A DNA stretch of 64,000 bases. Origin: Bacillus sp. SA1-12. Lineage in GTDB: Bacteria > Bacillota > Bacilli > Bacillales > Bacillaceae. The stretch is from NCBI RefSeq assembly GCF_000981385.1, contig NZ_LATZ01000119.1, positions 434,001 through 498,000 on the forward strand, in the 5' to 3' direction. The translations under genes were made by a program, and so were the position numbers. Shown here one piece after another: positions 45,164 through 53,940 of this stretch. Every line of letters starts with the position of its first letter. Position 1 is the stretch's first letter. The notes beneath the pieces are model-generated. The model did not search any database. It saw only the letters and a program-made list of their open reading frames with translations, and was not told the DNA's origin.

Positions 45164-45337
45164 ATGTTTTCATATGAGGTCATTTGCTGTAGTTGTAGAA
45201 AAAAATTTAGAGTTTATGAAGGAACTAGGCAATATAAACAGTTCAAAGAAAATAGGAAAAGTGTATTTTGTTGTGAAGATTGTACTCATATTATTCGCCT
45301 TGATGCAATCAAAAACTTTTTTAGGTATAGAGAATGA
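45164..45337 (+). CDS. small zinc-ribbon protein
   Basis: 57 residues after GAGGGGGAT. EVICCSCRKKFRVYEGTRQY then SVFCCEDCTHIIRLDAIKNF. Two CxxC pairs (CSC.. and CEDC) form a zinc ribbon. Conserved pattern but unknown role, possibly nucleic-acid binding. The gene overlaps the end of nothing and is followed by a short gap to the GerAB paralogue. Confidence 0.62.
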   Translation: MFSYEVICCSCRKKFRVYEGTRQYKQFKENRKSVFCCEDCTHIIRLDAIKNFFRYRE

Positions 45338-45551
45338 AGAACTATTTGTGTGATCTCTTGAAGTAATCATTCTTAAATCATAGGGGGTGTTTATCGATGA
45401 AGTGACCCCAAAAAGCTGTACAGGTATCTTTAAAACACAACAAGCAATAATGCTAATAAACTTATAATGTACGCATAACTTGCTCTTCATATGAAAAAAA
45501 TAATAAAAAAATCGATTCTATAAGTCAGAGATTTTATTCTCGGGGGCGGTT

Positions 45552-46661
45552 ATGAAGAAAGAAAATATAAACGGACTTCAGCTATTTTATGTCCTGGTGG
45601 GGTTTGAAATTGGAACCGCAATTATTCTGGGAATAGGATCAGGAGCCAAGCAGGATGCATGGTTGGCGACACTGATTAGTATGTTATGTGGCCTGATTCT
45701 TATGGGCGTTTTTACACAATTATCACTTTATTATCCAAATGATACTTTATTTTCGATGCTGCCAAAAATAATTGGAAAGTACCTTTCTTATCCAATTACA
45801 TTGATTTTAATTATTTACTTAATCTATATAGCAGCAACAGTCTGCCGCGATTTCGGGGAATTAATTTCTTCTACAATGTTAGTTCGAACTCCTACAGTTG
45901 TTATAATCGCAAGTTTTATGGTATTAATCATTTATTGTCTCCGAGGTGGGGTTGAAGCATTTGGGAGAATGGGTGAAGTGATATTTCCAATTTACTTTAT
46001 TTCCTTGATTGTACTTTGGGTTTTATTATTAAATGTGGATGATTTTACTTTAAAAAACCTTACTCCTGTTATGGGAAATGGATTAAAACCAATAGTGAAA
46101 GAAGTATATCCTGGTATTATAAATTTCCCTTTTGGAGAAATGATTATCATCATGATGTTCATGCCTTATTTAAATAACAAACAAATAATTAGAAAGGTAG
46201 GCATGTTTGTTATTTTAATAGGTGGCTTAATCCTGACAATTAATTCAATTTTTGTTTTGTGTGTCCTAGGTCCAGCAATTTATGATGAGAATTGGTTTCC
46301 TTTTTTTACAGCTACTCAGATGGTCTCAATTGCAGATTTTCTTGAACGATTTGATGCATTGGTTATTTTAATGATGGTATCTGGGGTGTTTTTTAAAGTT
46401 GGGGGTTGTACATTTGGTGCTGCTGTTGGAATCTCTCATTTAGTTAAATTAAATCAAACGAAATCGGTACTACTCGGTTTAGGGACCATTATTACTCCTT
46501 TATCCTTATTAATTGCAACGAACCTTGTGGAATATTTGGAAATTGCATATGATTACTTAATTCCTTATTTATTCGCACCATTACAACTGATTTTGCCAAT
46601 CATCCTTCTTTGTATTGCATTTATACGCAAAAAGTTCAACCTGGAAAAATCGTCTACATGA
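45552..46661 (+). CDS. orphan GerAB-family spore germination permease, paralogue 1
   Basis: 369 residues and about ten helices. GLQLFYVLVGFEIGTAIILG and AKQDAWLATLISMLCGLIL at the N-terminus, VPxxxxxxA-type NFPFGEMIIIMMFMPYLNN in the middle. GerAB proteins (APC superfamily) are the ligand-binding B subunits of spore germinant receptors. No GerA/GerC partners are adjacent. Start fixed by CGGGGGCGG. A paralogue at 52601 is roughly three-quarters identical and shares the region just upstream. Confidence 0.9.
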   Translation: MKKENINGLQLFYVLVGFEIGTAIILGIGSGAKQDAWLATLISMLCGLILMGVFTQLSLYYPNDTLFSMLPKIIGKYLSYPITLILIIYLIYIAATVCRDFGELISSTMLVRTPTVVIIASFMVLIIYCLRGGVEAFGRMGEVIFPIYFISLIVLWVLLLNVDDFTLKNLTPVMGNGLKPIVKEVYPGIINFPFGEMIIIMMFMPYLNNKQIIRKVGMFVILIGGLILTINSIFVLCVLGPAIYDENWFPFFTATQMVSIADFLERFDALVILMMVSGVFFKVGGCTFGAAVGISHLVKLNQTKSVLLGLGTIITPLSLLIATNLVEYLEIAYDYLIPYLFAPLQLILPIILLCIAFIRKKFNLEKSST

Positions 46662-47150
46662 GGTAAATCTATTATTATAAATTAATTACTTTTATATAGA
46701 AATAAAGTGCAATAATGAAATGAAAATAATAACTTATATTCCTTATATTTGCTCTATTATTTTGCATTCACGATTTAAAATTCGACAAATGAGATTATTC
46801 AGCAAAGAATGGAGTTGGTGTCTAAGGATATGCCTTACCATTTGCTTGGTTCGGCAACCTTCTGGATGAGCTTCAGCATCAATGACAAACGTATTTTTGC
46901 AGTAAAACTAAAACGGTTCCGCTTTCTTCTAAAAAGAGAAAATGGTACCTGTTTTTTATCTTTTTTTATTATTGTCTTGAAATAGTCCTGCTAGGATTTC
47001 TGCATTCCAATTTTCTGGAATAGCCAGACGTATGGGTCACGACGGCAGCAGTATCCATATTTTCTACATTTGACAACACTGTGCTTCTTTACATATGTTT
47101 TTTTTTTGAGATTTCACCTAAAAAATCAGCATGAAATTAAGTTTCGAAAA
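46662..47150. other. intergenic stretch with protein remnants
   Basis: One open frame (46809-46985, MELVSKDMPYHLLGSATFWM on) has coding-like composition but no ribosome site. On the minus strand a Cys-rich remnant VKCRKYGYCCRRDPYVW lies near 47070. Neither is recognised. Confidence 0.3.
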
Positions 47151-47153
47151 TCC

Positions 47154-47184
47154 TTGACCTTGAGCGCGCTCTAGGTCCTACACT
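47154..47184 (+). promoter_or_regulatory. MerR-type promoter of the SDR gene
   Basis: TTGACC and TACACT are 19 bp apart, the over-long spacing typical of MerR-activated promoters. A near-perfect 22-bp palindrome, GACCTTGAGCG/CGCTCTAGGTC (47156-47177, one mismatched pair), fills the spacer. The MerR gene lies 0.9 kb downstream in the same direction. Confidence 0.85.
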
Positions 47185-47218
47185 AAACATATCTTAAACA
47201 GGGAAGGGATGATCAGGT

Positions 47219-47959
47219 ATGTTAAATGTAGCAGGAAAAGTAATTTTATTAACCGGAGCATCTAGTGGAATCGGAGAAGCGGCTGCAAAAGTACTTTCAA
47301 GCAAAGGAGCTAAGGTCGTACTTGCAGCAAGGCGACAAGAGCGTTTGCGGAATCTTAAGTTAGCTCTTGAAAAAGAAGGTGGAACAGTTGAATATAAAGT
47401 TACTAATGTAACTTCTCAAGAGCAGATGGAGGAGCTGGCCCGTTTTACAATCGATACCTTTGGAAAAATTGATGTGCTCATTAACAATGCGGGGATCATG
47501 CCTCTTTCTTTTTTACACGAAAAGAAGGTAGAGGAATGGGATCAAATGATTGATGTAAATATTAAAGGAGTGCTTTATGGTATTGGTGCGGTTCTTCCGT
47601 ATATGCGAAAACAAAAACAAGGTCACATTATTGATGTTTCCTCGGTTACAGGTCATATCGTTAGAAAAACTTGGGCCGTCTATTCAGGAACAAAATTTGC
47701 CGTTCGAGCGATTACTGAAGCTTTGCGACAAGAAGAAGCAGCGAATAATATTCGCACGACGATTATTTGTCCTGGAGGAGTGAAAACGGAGCTGGTTAAT
47801 ACCATTTCAAATGAAGATATTAAAGAAAGCATTAACGAGTCCTTGCAATTTGCATTGCCGCCGGAAGCTATTGCCCACTCGATTCTTTATGCCATTTCAC
47901 AACCGGAACATACGGCTGTCAATGAAATAATTGTAAGACCAACTTTACAAGAATTATAA
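47219..47959 (+). CDS. short-chain dehydrogenase/reductase (SDR)
   Basis: 246 residues. TGASSGIG (cofactor loop), NNAGIMP, SSVTG and the catalytic YxxxK in YSGTKFAVRA. NADP-dependent oxidoreductase of the YdfG type. AGGGAAGGG precedes the ATG. Control by a MerR-family activator is implied by the promoter just upstream; the MerR protein follows, so the signal may be an electrophile or aldehyde. Confidence 0.93.
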   Translation: MLNVAGKVILLTGASSGIGEAAAKVLSSKGAKVVLAARRQERLRNLKLALEKEGGTVEYKVTNVTSQEQMEELARFTIDTFGKIDVLINNAGIMPLSFLHEKKVEEWDQMIDVNIKGVLYGIGAVLPYMRKQKQGHIIDVSSVTGHIVRKTWAVYSGTKFAVRAITEALRQEEAANNIRTTIICPGGVKTELVNTISNEDIKESINESLQFALPPEAIAHSILYAISQPEHTAVNEIIVRPTLQEL

Positions 47960-47969
47960 TAGATGATAA

Positions 47970-48011
47970 CTAAGTGCTCACCTTTTTTTTGCAGGTGGGC
48001 TTTTCACTTAG
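47970..48011 (+). terminator. terminator of the SDR gene
   Basis: CTAAGTGCTCACC/GGTGGGC...CACTTAG in two stacked arms with a T-rich loop and TTTT in the right arm. Confidence 0.65.
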
Positions 48012-48102
48012 CAAATAGATTAAATGGATGGAAAATTAGAGCATAGCAAAGTATTACATATGGACTTTAAAAACTTAATAGACTACTATAGGAGGAATTC
48101 GT

Positions 48103-48453
48103 TTGAGCTATACAATTGGTCAAGCATCAGAGAAAACAGGGTTATCGATTCACACATTGCGATATTATGAAAGAGAAGGAATTATGCCAAATGTAAATCG
48201 TAATGAAAGCGGCATACGCTTGTATGAAACGAAGGATCTTGAAGCACTTGAATTTATCTGCTGTCTTCGAGCGACAGGTATGACTATTTCTGATATAAAG
48301 CAGTTTGTAAGAGGAAGTACAACGATTGACCAACGTATTGAAATGCTTGAGAAACAACAAGAAAACGTAAAATCACAAGTAGAACAATTTATGTCGTATC
48401 AAGTCATGATTAATCGTAAGATAGATCTGTATAGAAAAATGAGGCAGACTTAA
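48103..48453 (+). CDS. MerR-family transcriptional regulator
   Basis: 116 residues from a TTG after TAGGAGG. IGQASEKTGLSIHTLRYYER is the MerR winged helix, and EGIMPNVNRNESGIRLYETK follows. A long dimer helix ends the protein. AdhR-like size, without the C-terminal metal cysteines of metal sensors. It probably activates the SDR promoter at 47154. Confidence 0.9.
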   Translation: MSYTIGQASEKTGLSIHTLRYYEREGIMPNVNRNESGIRLYETKDLEALEFICCLRATGMTISDIKQFVRGSTTIDQRIEMLEKQQENVKSQVEQFMSYQVMINRKIDLYRKMRQT

Positions 48454-48494
48454 TCTTGCTGTCTTATAAACCAGTATGGAGGCGATAGACGTTA

Positions 48495-49019
48495 ATGAAA
48501 CGACAAGAACACATTATTTTTCGAGAAGTTCAGCGCCCCCGACAAATTTGGATATGGGTTATCATTTTATTGATTGCAGCATTTATGTGGTTTAGCTTCA
48601 TAACACAAGTCATCATTGGCGTTCCAATAGGTGATAAACCGGCTCCGGACATAATTATGTTGCTGTTTTGGCTTGCTTTCAGCATTGTATTTCCATTGTG
48701 TTTGCTCCGGTTCATGAAGCTGGTAACTGAGGTCCGGAGGGATGGACTTTATGTACGTTATGTGCCGTTCCATTTTCATTATAAGTCATTTTTATTTAAG
48801 GATATTGTTCGTTATAAGAACATTACATACCGTCCGCTTGGACGATTTGGAGGTTGGGGCATACGTTTTAATGCAGAAGGAGAAACTGCTTATACCATGA
48901 GTGGAAACCAAGGAATAGAATTACATTTACCAAATAGTACTGTGGTGGTGGGATCTCAAGATCCTGATGGGTTGATAAAAGCTCTGGATTCAGCGAAAAG
49001 GGACCTAATGAGATTGTAA
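48495..49019 (+). CDS. DUF6141-family membrane protein
   Basis: 174 residues with two N-terminal helices (IWVIILLIAAFMWFSFI; IIMLLFWLAFSIVFPLCLL) and a beta domain containing YRPLGRFGGWGIRFNAEGET and YTMSGNQGIEL. The pattern matches DUF6141/PH-like membrane proteins. TGGAGGCGAT precedes the ATG. Follows merR by 41 bp, possibly the same transcript. Confidence 0.68.
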   Translation: MKRQEHIIFREVQRPRQIWIWVIILLIAAFMWFSFITQVIIGVPIGDKPAPDIIMLLFWLAFSIVFPLCLLRFMKLVTEVRRDGLYVRYVPFHFHYKSFLFKDIVRYKNITYRPLGRFGGWGIRFNAEGETAYTMSGNQGIELHLPNSTVVVGSQDPDGLIKALDSAKRDLMRL

Positions 49020-49102
49020 TAAAAGGGCGATTTACTTGAATAAGAGTTGATACCAAAATAGTAAAATAAATATACAGATATTATTTCTTAGGGGAGAGAA
49101 AG

Positions 49103-49599
49103 ATGGAGATAAGACTGTTAAATCCGCCAGATGCTAAGAACTATCTTGATCTAAGATTAGAGGCCTTACAAAACAGTCCTAGGCATTTGCATCTAGTTAT
49201 GAAGAGGAGAAAGATCAATCCGTAGAAAAATACAAAATCAGATTTCACTCTCAGGAATCCTTTACTTTTGGTGCTTTTGAAAATGAAAAACTTTTCGGTG
49301 TAGTTACGTTGGTTAAAGAAAAGAAGAGTAAATTAATACATAGAGCGAATATTTTCGCAATGTATGTTTCTCCTGAAAAGCGTGGTATTGGTGTTGGAAA
49401 GTATTTAATTCTAAAGGCAATTAAGAAGGCAAAAGAAAATGAAGAAATTGAGCAGATTTATTTAACAGTGGTATCAACTAATAGTAGAGCAAAAAGGCTT
49501 TATTCTTCTTTAGGGTTTAAGGTATTTGGAAAAGATAAGAAAGCATTAAAGTTAGAGCAAACCTATTTTGATGAAGAATTAATGGTTTTATTTCTTTAA
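49103..49599 (+). pseudogene. GNAT acetyltransferase with one frameshift
   Basis: MEIRLLNPPDAKNYLDLRLE starts well behind GGGGAGAG. One base is missing near 49180 (AGGCATTTGC), after which the family reading resumes as FASSYEEEKDQSVEKY. Motif A is FAMYVSPEKRGIGVGKYLIL. A single change would restore the gene. Confidence 0.78.
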
Positions 49600-49687
49600 A
49601 AGAGGTTGTTAGTTTCCTAGGACGTTTAGGTAGTTTTTCTTCGTTTAATCAATATTCTGCTTCGAGCGCTATAATTGAACAATCATA

Positions 49688-49705
49688 AAAAAGGAATCTT
49701 CATTT
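49688..49705 (+). terminator. left half of a terminator split by the IS
   Basis: AAAAAAGGAATCTTCA followed by TTT. Its matching right arm lies across the IS at 51017. Joined, they form a 16-bp stem with a TTT loop. Confidence 0.85.
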
Positions 49706-49775
49706 TGTTATTATCCCCTTATAGTGGACAGTAAAAAGAAAGGATTGTACTGTCTTCTATGGAGGGGATTTTTTC

Positions 49776-50105
49776 ATGGGGAAAATTAGAACAACCTATA
49801 CAAAAGAAATTAAACTAAAAGCTATTAATTTATACGAAAACGAAGATATGGGGATCAGATCAATTTCCAAAGAGTTAGGGATTGGATATACAATTGTCCA
49901 AAGATGGATAGCTCATTATAAAAGTGAGGGAATTCAAGGGTTAAACGAAAAGAGAGGAAAATCTCGAAACCCACTTAAAGGTAAAGCTAAAAAAGACCAC
50001 GAGAGTGATACAGAAAAAATAAGTCGATTAGAAGCAGAGAATGCCTATTTAAAAAAGCTATTAGCTGCGAAAAGGGAGATGATTCCGGAAAAGAAAAATC
50101 GTTAA
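49776..50105 (+). CDS. IS3-family transposase OrfA
   Basis: 109 residues. Helix-turn-helix GIRSISKELGIGYTIVQRWI and a leucine-zipper-like LEAENAYLKKLLAAKREM. TGGAGG upstream. The end overlaps the orfB frame: a -1 shift around GGAAAAGAAAAATC (50086-50099) joins OrfA to EKSLKYKIIHELTDQF of OrfB, the usual way to make OrfAB transposase. Confidence 0.9.
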   Translation: MGKIRTTYTKEIKLKAINLYENEDMGIRSISKELGIGYTIVQRWIAHYKSEGIQGLNEKRGKSRNPLKGKAKKDHESDTEKISRLEAENAYLKKLLAAKREMIPEKKNR

Positions 50106-50152
50106 AATACAAAATAATTCATGAGCTTACGGATCAATTTACTATTATCACG

Positions 50153-50968
50153 TTGTGTAAGATAGCCGGTGTTTCAAAAAGTGGCTATTACAAATGGCTA
50201 AAACGCCAAGATAACCCAACAGATAAGGACTTGGAAGATCAATCCATCGTAACTAAGATTATTAAATGCCAACAAGATCCTGATATTAATTGGAGCTACG
50301 GTTACCCAAGAGTTCAAACTTGGCTTAAAAAGATGTATGGTTTGAAAGTTAATCATAAGAGAATTTATCGTTTAATGAAGGCGAATGGAATTCAAGCAAA
50401 GATACGAGTAAAGAAGTGGAAACACTTTGGACGAAAAGAAAAATATGTCGTTTCAGAGAACGATTTAAACAGAGAATTTTCAGCTTCACGCCCAAATGAA
50501 AAATGGGTAACTGATATAACATATCTACTATTTAATGGAAAGAAACTCTATTTATCTACGATACTAGACCTTTACAACAATGAGATTATTTCATATAAAA
50601 TAAGTGAAAGAAATGATCTAAAGCTAGTAGCTGATACAGTAAAAAAAGCAATAAAAAAAAGAGATGTGAAAGGACTCCTATTACATAGCGATCAAGGATT
50701 CCAGTACACCTCAATAAGATATAACAAGCTATTAGAAAGATACAACATTAAGCAAAGCATGTCTAGAAAAGGAAATTGTTTAGATAACGCTTGTATGGAG
50801 AGTTTTTTTAGCCACTTTAAAGCTGAATGTTTTTACCGATACCAATTTGAGAGTTCGAATGAGGTTAAGGAAGCAGTAAGAAATTATATTAAGTTTTATA
50901 ATAATAAACGTTTTCAAAAAAAATTAAATAACCTTAGCCCTACTGAATATAGAGCTAAGGCTGCCTAA
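50153..50968 (+). CDS. IS3-family transposase OrfB (DDE catalytic domain)
   Basis: About 271 residues from the first good start; the frame opens earlier via the shift from OrfA. HTH_21 region ISKxGYYKW-like (VSKSGYYKWLKRQD) and rve integrase core: WVTDITYL (first D), LLHSDQGFQYTS (second D) and MESFFSHFKAE (E). SRKGNCLDNACMESFF is classic. All DDE residues are present, so it is probably active. Confidence 0.93.
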   Translation: MCKIAGVSKSGYYKWLKRQDNPTDKDLEDQSIVTKIIKCQQDPDINWSYGYPRVQTWLKKMYGLKVNHKRIYRLMKANGIQAKIRVKKWKHFGRKEKYVVSENDLNREFSASRPNEKWVTDITYLLFNGKKLYLSTILDLYNNEIISYKISERNDLKLVADTVKKAIKKRDVKGLLLHSDQGFQYTSIRYNKLLERYNIKQSMSRKGNCLDNACMESFFSHFKAECFYRYQFESSNEVKEAVRNYIKFYNNKRFQKKLNNLSPTEYRAKAA

Positions 50969-51013
50969 TAAGTGAACCTTTTATTAATTGTCTACTTGAC
51001 GGGGATAAGACCA

Positions 51014-51036
51014 TTTTGAAGATTCTTTTTTGTGCT
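51014..51036 (+). terminator. right half of the split terminator
   Basis: TTT duplicate, then TGAAGATTCTTTTTTG, the complementary arm of 49688-49705 with its U-tract. Confidence 0.85.
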
Positions 51037-51251
51037 GTTAATCTCTATTAAGTAAAATGACATCTTTTTGTTTAATACATGTAAATGCCAGACGCTTATA
51101 CATAAGATATGACCTCTATATTACGTCTTAAGTCTTATAATCAAATTAGTCCAGGGGTGGTTAAAATAGCCCTTCATACATTTTAAAATTAGTGGAAGTG
51201 TAAACGTTAATTTACATTTCTAAAATAATTATATGGAGGAATCAAAGTGAA

Positions 51252-51761
51252 ATGGCGTATAGACTTTCAATGAAAAAGAAGCAGATTTTAGTAAGCATTC
51301 ACGTGCTTAGTTTAGTGGCTTGGCTGGGCGGAACAATATGCATGCTGTTACTAGGGTTCTATATGAAAGGTGCTGAAAATAGAGAACAACTTTATTACAC
51401 ATTGTCGAGTATGAATGTTATTGATGTTTCATTGCTTAAATACCCAGCACTTGTAACGTTATTAACTGGAATTCTATTATCAATTTGGACACAGTGGGGA
51501 CTTATAAAACATTATTGGGTATTGGTAAAGTGGATTTTAACATTTGTTATCATTATTTTTTCTATTATCGTTACAAGTGAAGCATTCGCGTTTCTACTGG
51601 AAACTGTTGATAAAATTGGGTTTATTTCTTTACAAAATAAAGATTTTCAAATTGCATGGCTTCAGACGATCTGGGGAGCCAGTATTAATATTGTTGCTAT
51701 GATATTCATGACATTTATCACGTACCTTAAGCCTTTTGGTAAAGTGAAAAACAAAAAGTGA
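51252..51761 (+). CDS. DUF2269-like integral membrane protein
   Basis: 169 residues with four helices (ILVSIHVLSLVAWLGGTICM; LVTLLTGILLSIWTQWGL; WILTFVIIIFSIIVTSEAFA; IWGASINIVAMIFMTFITYL). HVLSLVAWLGGT is the pattern of DUF2269/CopD-like families. ATG at 51252 is poorly spaced from GGAGGA, so the start could be the ATG six codons on. Confidence 0.6.
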   Translation: MAYRLSMKKKQILVSIHVLSLVAWLGGTICMLLLGFYMKGAENREQLYYTLSSMNVIDVSLLKYPALVTLLTGILLSIWTQWGLIKHYWVLVKWILTFVIIIFSIIVTSEAFAFLLETVDKIGFISLQNKDFQIAWLQTIWGASINIVAMIFMTFITYLKPFGKVKNKK

Positions 51762-51775
51762 AAGAAGGGTAAACG

Positions 51776-51800
51776 AAGCCCCTTGATAGAGGGCTTTTTG
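51776..51800 (+). terminator. terminator after the DUF2269-like gene
   Basis: AAGCCC/GGGCTT with a loop of 9 nt, then TTTG. Confidence 0.7.
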
Positions 51801-51840
51801 TACTTACTTCCGACAAGTCACAATACGCTAAATATTAATA

Positions 51841-51870
51841 AAAAGACTGTTATCTACATGATAACAGTTA
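51841..51870 (-). repeat. ACTGTTATC hairpin copy 5
   Basis: ACTGTTATC/GATAACAGT with a 5-nt loop and TTTTTATT on the minus strand. About 39 kb from the other four copies. No minus-strand gene is found before it, though an 18-codon coding-like frame (ITSAATNKTAVQKRWFI) ends beside it. Confidence 0.6.
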
Positions 51871-52540
51871 AATAAACCATCTTTTTTGGACCGCAGTTTT
51901 GTTCGTTGCTGCACTCGTAATATATGTTTAATCTACAAAAAAGTTGATTAGATATAGTTGATTATAAAGGACATTAGCATCTATAAGTAGGGGATTAAGT
52001 TAGTATGTGAACTGTAATAAAAATATTGAAATAAACATTGATAAATTAAGCAATACAAGCGCTATTCTAAAATGAATTTTTTAAAGAATAGCATTATTAT
52101 AGGAACCAAAAAAATTAACGCTGCCAGGGAGCGGATGATAAAAACAGATATGGATAACTTTCTAAAAAGTTCTGAAATATTTCCATTTTATCAACTCATA
52201 CAAAATAAGTTGGTTACTAAATAGGTTATCCTATATACCTCATAAATTTGTAGAAACAAAAATGGTTAAAGGATCATACTAAAATGAAAATTTAATTGTG
52301 AGATTTAAGGTTGTTCGATTTTGGCTTGCCATAGGGATATAAACCTTGTCAATTACACATATTCGCAATAGTAGTCAGGAACGAATACTTTACAACCAGT
52401 TCGTGATCTGCTTTTTATGCTCTTCTCTATGGTGCCGAAAAAAGGTATTTAGTAATGAACGGTCATTTACTATTATGTAGGGATAGCAACAGATCAGCTA
52501 TTAATAAGCCTTTTTTGTAAGCATAACATGTACTTCATTG
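51871..52540. other. intergenic stretch before the second GerAB gene
   Basis: Contains a hairpin GCTATTCT/AAGAATAGC (52060-52090) and a mini-ORF MIKTDMDNFLKSSEIFPFYQ (52136-52225, AGGGAGCGG upstream) that stops after 29 codons. I do not recognise it. Confidence 0.35.
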
Positions 52541-52542
52541 GG

Positions 52543-52590
52543 GAGAATAATAAAAAACTCTATTCGGTTAAATAAGAGTTTATTATTCTC
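52543..52590 (+). other. long hairpin abutting the GerAB ribosome site
   Basis: GAGAATAATAAA...ACTCT pairs with AGAGTTTATTATTCTC (3-nt bulge), directly followed by GGGGGCGG and the ATG. The first GerAB copy has a weaker equivalent in the same place. It could tune translation or protect the mRNA. Confidence 0.5.
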
Positions 52591-52600
52591 GGGGGCGGTT

Positions 52601-53695
52601 ATGAAGAAGCAAAATATAAATGGACTTCAACTCTTTGATGTCCTAGTGGGATTCGAATTTGGAACCGCGATTATCCTGGGAATAGGATCAGGAGCCAAGC
52701 AGGATGCATGGTTGGCAATACTGATCAGTATGTTAAGCAGTCTGATTTTAATGGGCGTTTTTACACAATTATCACTTTATTATCCGAATGATACATTAGT
52801 TTCTATGCTGCCTAAAATCATTGGGAAATTCCTTTCTTATCCATTAATAATCCTGTATATTTCTCATTTTATCTATTCTGCGGCAAGAGCATGTCGTGAT
52901 TTCGGAGATTTAATTACTTCTACAATGTTAGTTAAAACTCCAATAATCGTTGTAATCGTAAGTTTTATGTTATTAATTATCTATTGTCTTCGAGGCGGAG
53001 TTGAGGCATTTGGAAGAATGGGTGAAATGGTATTTCCCATATACATTATGTCTTTAATTATAATTTGGATTTTATTATTAAGTGTGGAAGATTTTAATCT
53101 AAAAAACCTTACCCCTATAATGGGAAATGGATTAAAGCCAATTATAAAAGAGGTATATCCCGGAATTATAAACTTTCCTTTTGGAGAAATGATTATCATT
53201 ATGATGTTTTTTCCATTTTTAAATAGCAAAAAAATAATCAGGAAGGTGGGCATGACTATAATTTTAGTCAGTGGGCTAATACTTACAATTAATTCAATTT
53301 TGATTTTGTCTGTCATTGGTCCAGAAATATATGGTGAGAATTGGTTCCCTTTTTTTACAGCTACTCAGATGGTTTCGATTGCAGATTTCCTTGAACGCTT
53401 TGATGCATTGGTTATATTAATGATGGTATCAGGAGTATTTTTTAAAGTTGGGGGTTGGACTTTTGGTGCTGCTGTAGGAATTTCTCAATTAGTTAAGCTA
53501 AATCATACTAAATCAGTACTTCTTGGTTTGGGGACCATTATTCCCCCTTTATCACTATTAATTGCACCAAATTTTTCTGAACACTTAAAAATTGGATTGG
53601 ACTATTTTGTTCCATATTTCCACGTTCCACTTCAAATAATTATCCCAATATTACTGCTTTGTATTGCTTTTATCCGTAAAAAGTTTAAGTTCTAA
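52601..53695 (+). CDS. orphan GerAB-family spore germination permease, paralogue 2
   Basis: About 364 residues; first methionine at 52601 after GGGGGCGG. Same fold and length as the gene at 45552, with conserved NFPFGEMIIIMMF and VSIADFLERFDALVILMMVS. Differences concentrate in helix 3 and the C-terminal 40 residues, regions that shape ligand choice in GerAB proteins. Without neighbouring A or C subunits it must borrow them, perhaps from the gerK operon at 56 kb. Confidence 0.9.
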   Translation: MKKQNINGLQLFDVLVGFEFGTAIILGIGSGAKQDAWLAILISMLSSLILMGVFTQLSLYYPNDTLVSMLPKIIGKFLSYPLIILYISHFIYSAARACRDFGDLITSTMLVKTPIIVVIVSFMLLIIYCLRGGVEAFGRMGEMVFPIYIMSLIIIWILLLSVEDFNLKNLTPIMGNGLKPIIKEVYPGIINFPFGEMIIIMMFFPFLNSKKIIRKVGMTIILVSGLILTINSILILSVIGPEIYGENWFPFFTATQMVSIADFLERFDALVILMMVSGVFFKVGGWTFGAAVGISQLVKLNHTKSVLLGLGTIIPPLSLLIAPNFSEHLKIGLDYFVPYFHVPLQIIIPILLLCIAFIRKKFKF

Positions 53696-53794
53696 TGTTT
53701 ATGCTTACCCTGTGTTGCTGATTTTTCATTATATAGGAATAATTCTACTTATTTAAAAAGAATAACCTTGAATTTATACGAAGGAGTAGGAGCT

Positions 53795-53881
53795 ATGGCA
53801 TTAGTACCATTGCCATTTAGGCAACTAGCTAACATGAGAAGAGACTTTGATCGAATTTTTTCTAATTTCTTTTTACTATAG
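53795..53881 (+). pseudogene. N-terminal fragment of an Hsp20-type small heat shock protein
   Basis: 28 codons MALVPLPFRQLANMRRDFDR then IFSNFFLL and a stop, after AAGGAGTAGGAG. It matches the N-terminus of Bacillus Hsp20 proteins; the alpha-crystallin domain is missing. Confidence 0.62.
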
Positions 53882-53885
53882 ACCA

Positions 53886-53923
53886 CATGAAAAAAGGCCA
53901 GCCAGTAAATTGGCTAACCTTAT
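53886..53923 (-). terminator. terminator of the minus-strand membrane gene
   Basis: AAGGCCAGCCA/TGGCTAACCTT (two mismatches) with TTTTTTC on the minus strand, 18 bp past the stop at 53941. Confidence 0.8.
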
Positions 53924-53940
53924 ATTATGATCGGACCCGA

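Larger units (their letters stand above)
49706..51013 (+). mobile_element. IS3-family insertion sequence
   Basis: 1308 bp with ends TGTTATTATCCCC and TGGTCTTATCCCC (inverted, 11 of 13 bp alike) and two overlapping transposase frames. TTT is repeated directly on each side. It is inserted exactly in the 3-nt loop of a terminator. Looks intact and recent because the terminator arms are perfect. Confidence 0.88.

Noticed and set aside
45141-45353. 70-codon ORF MHQVRGITCFHMRSFAV on
   Set aside because: It is an off-frame reading of the zinc-ribbon gene at 45164, which has the ribosome site and the conserved CxxC pairs.
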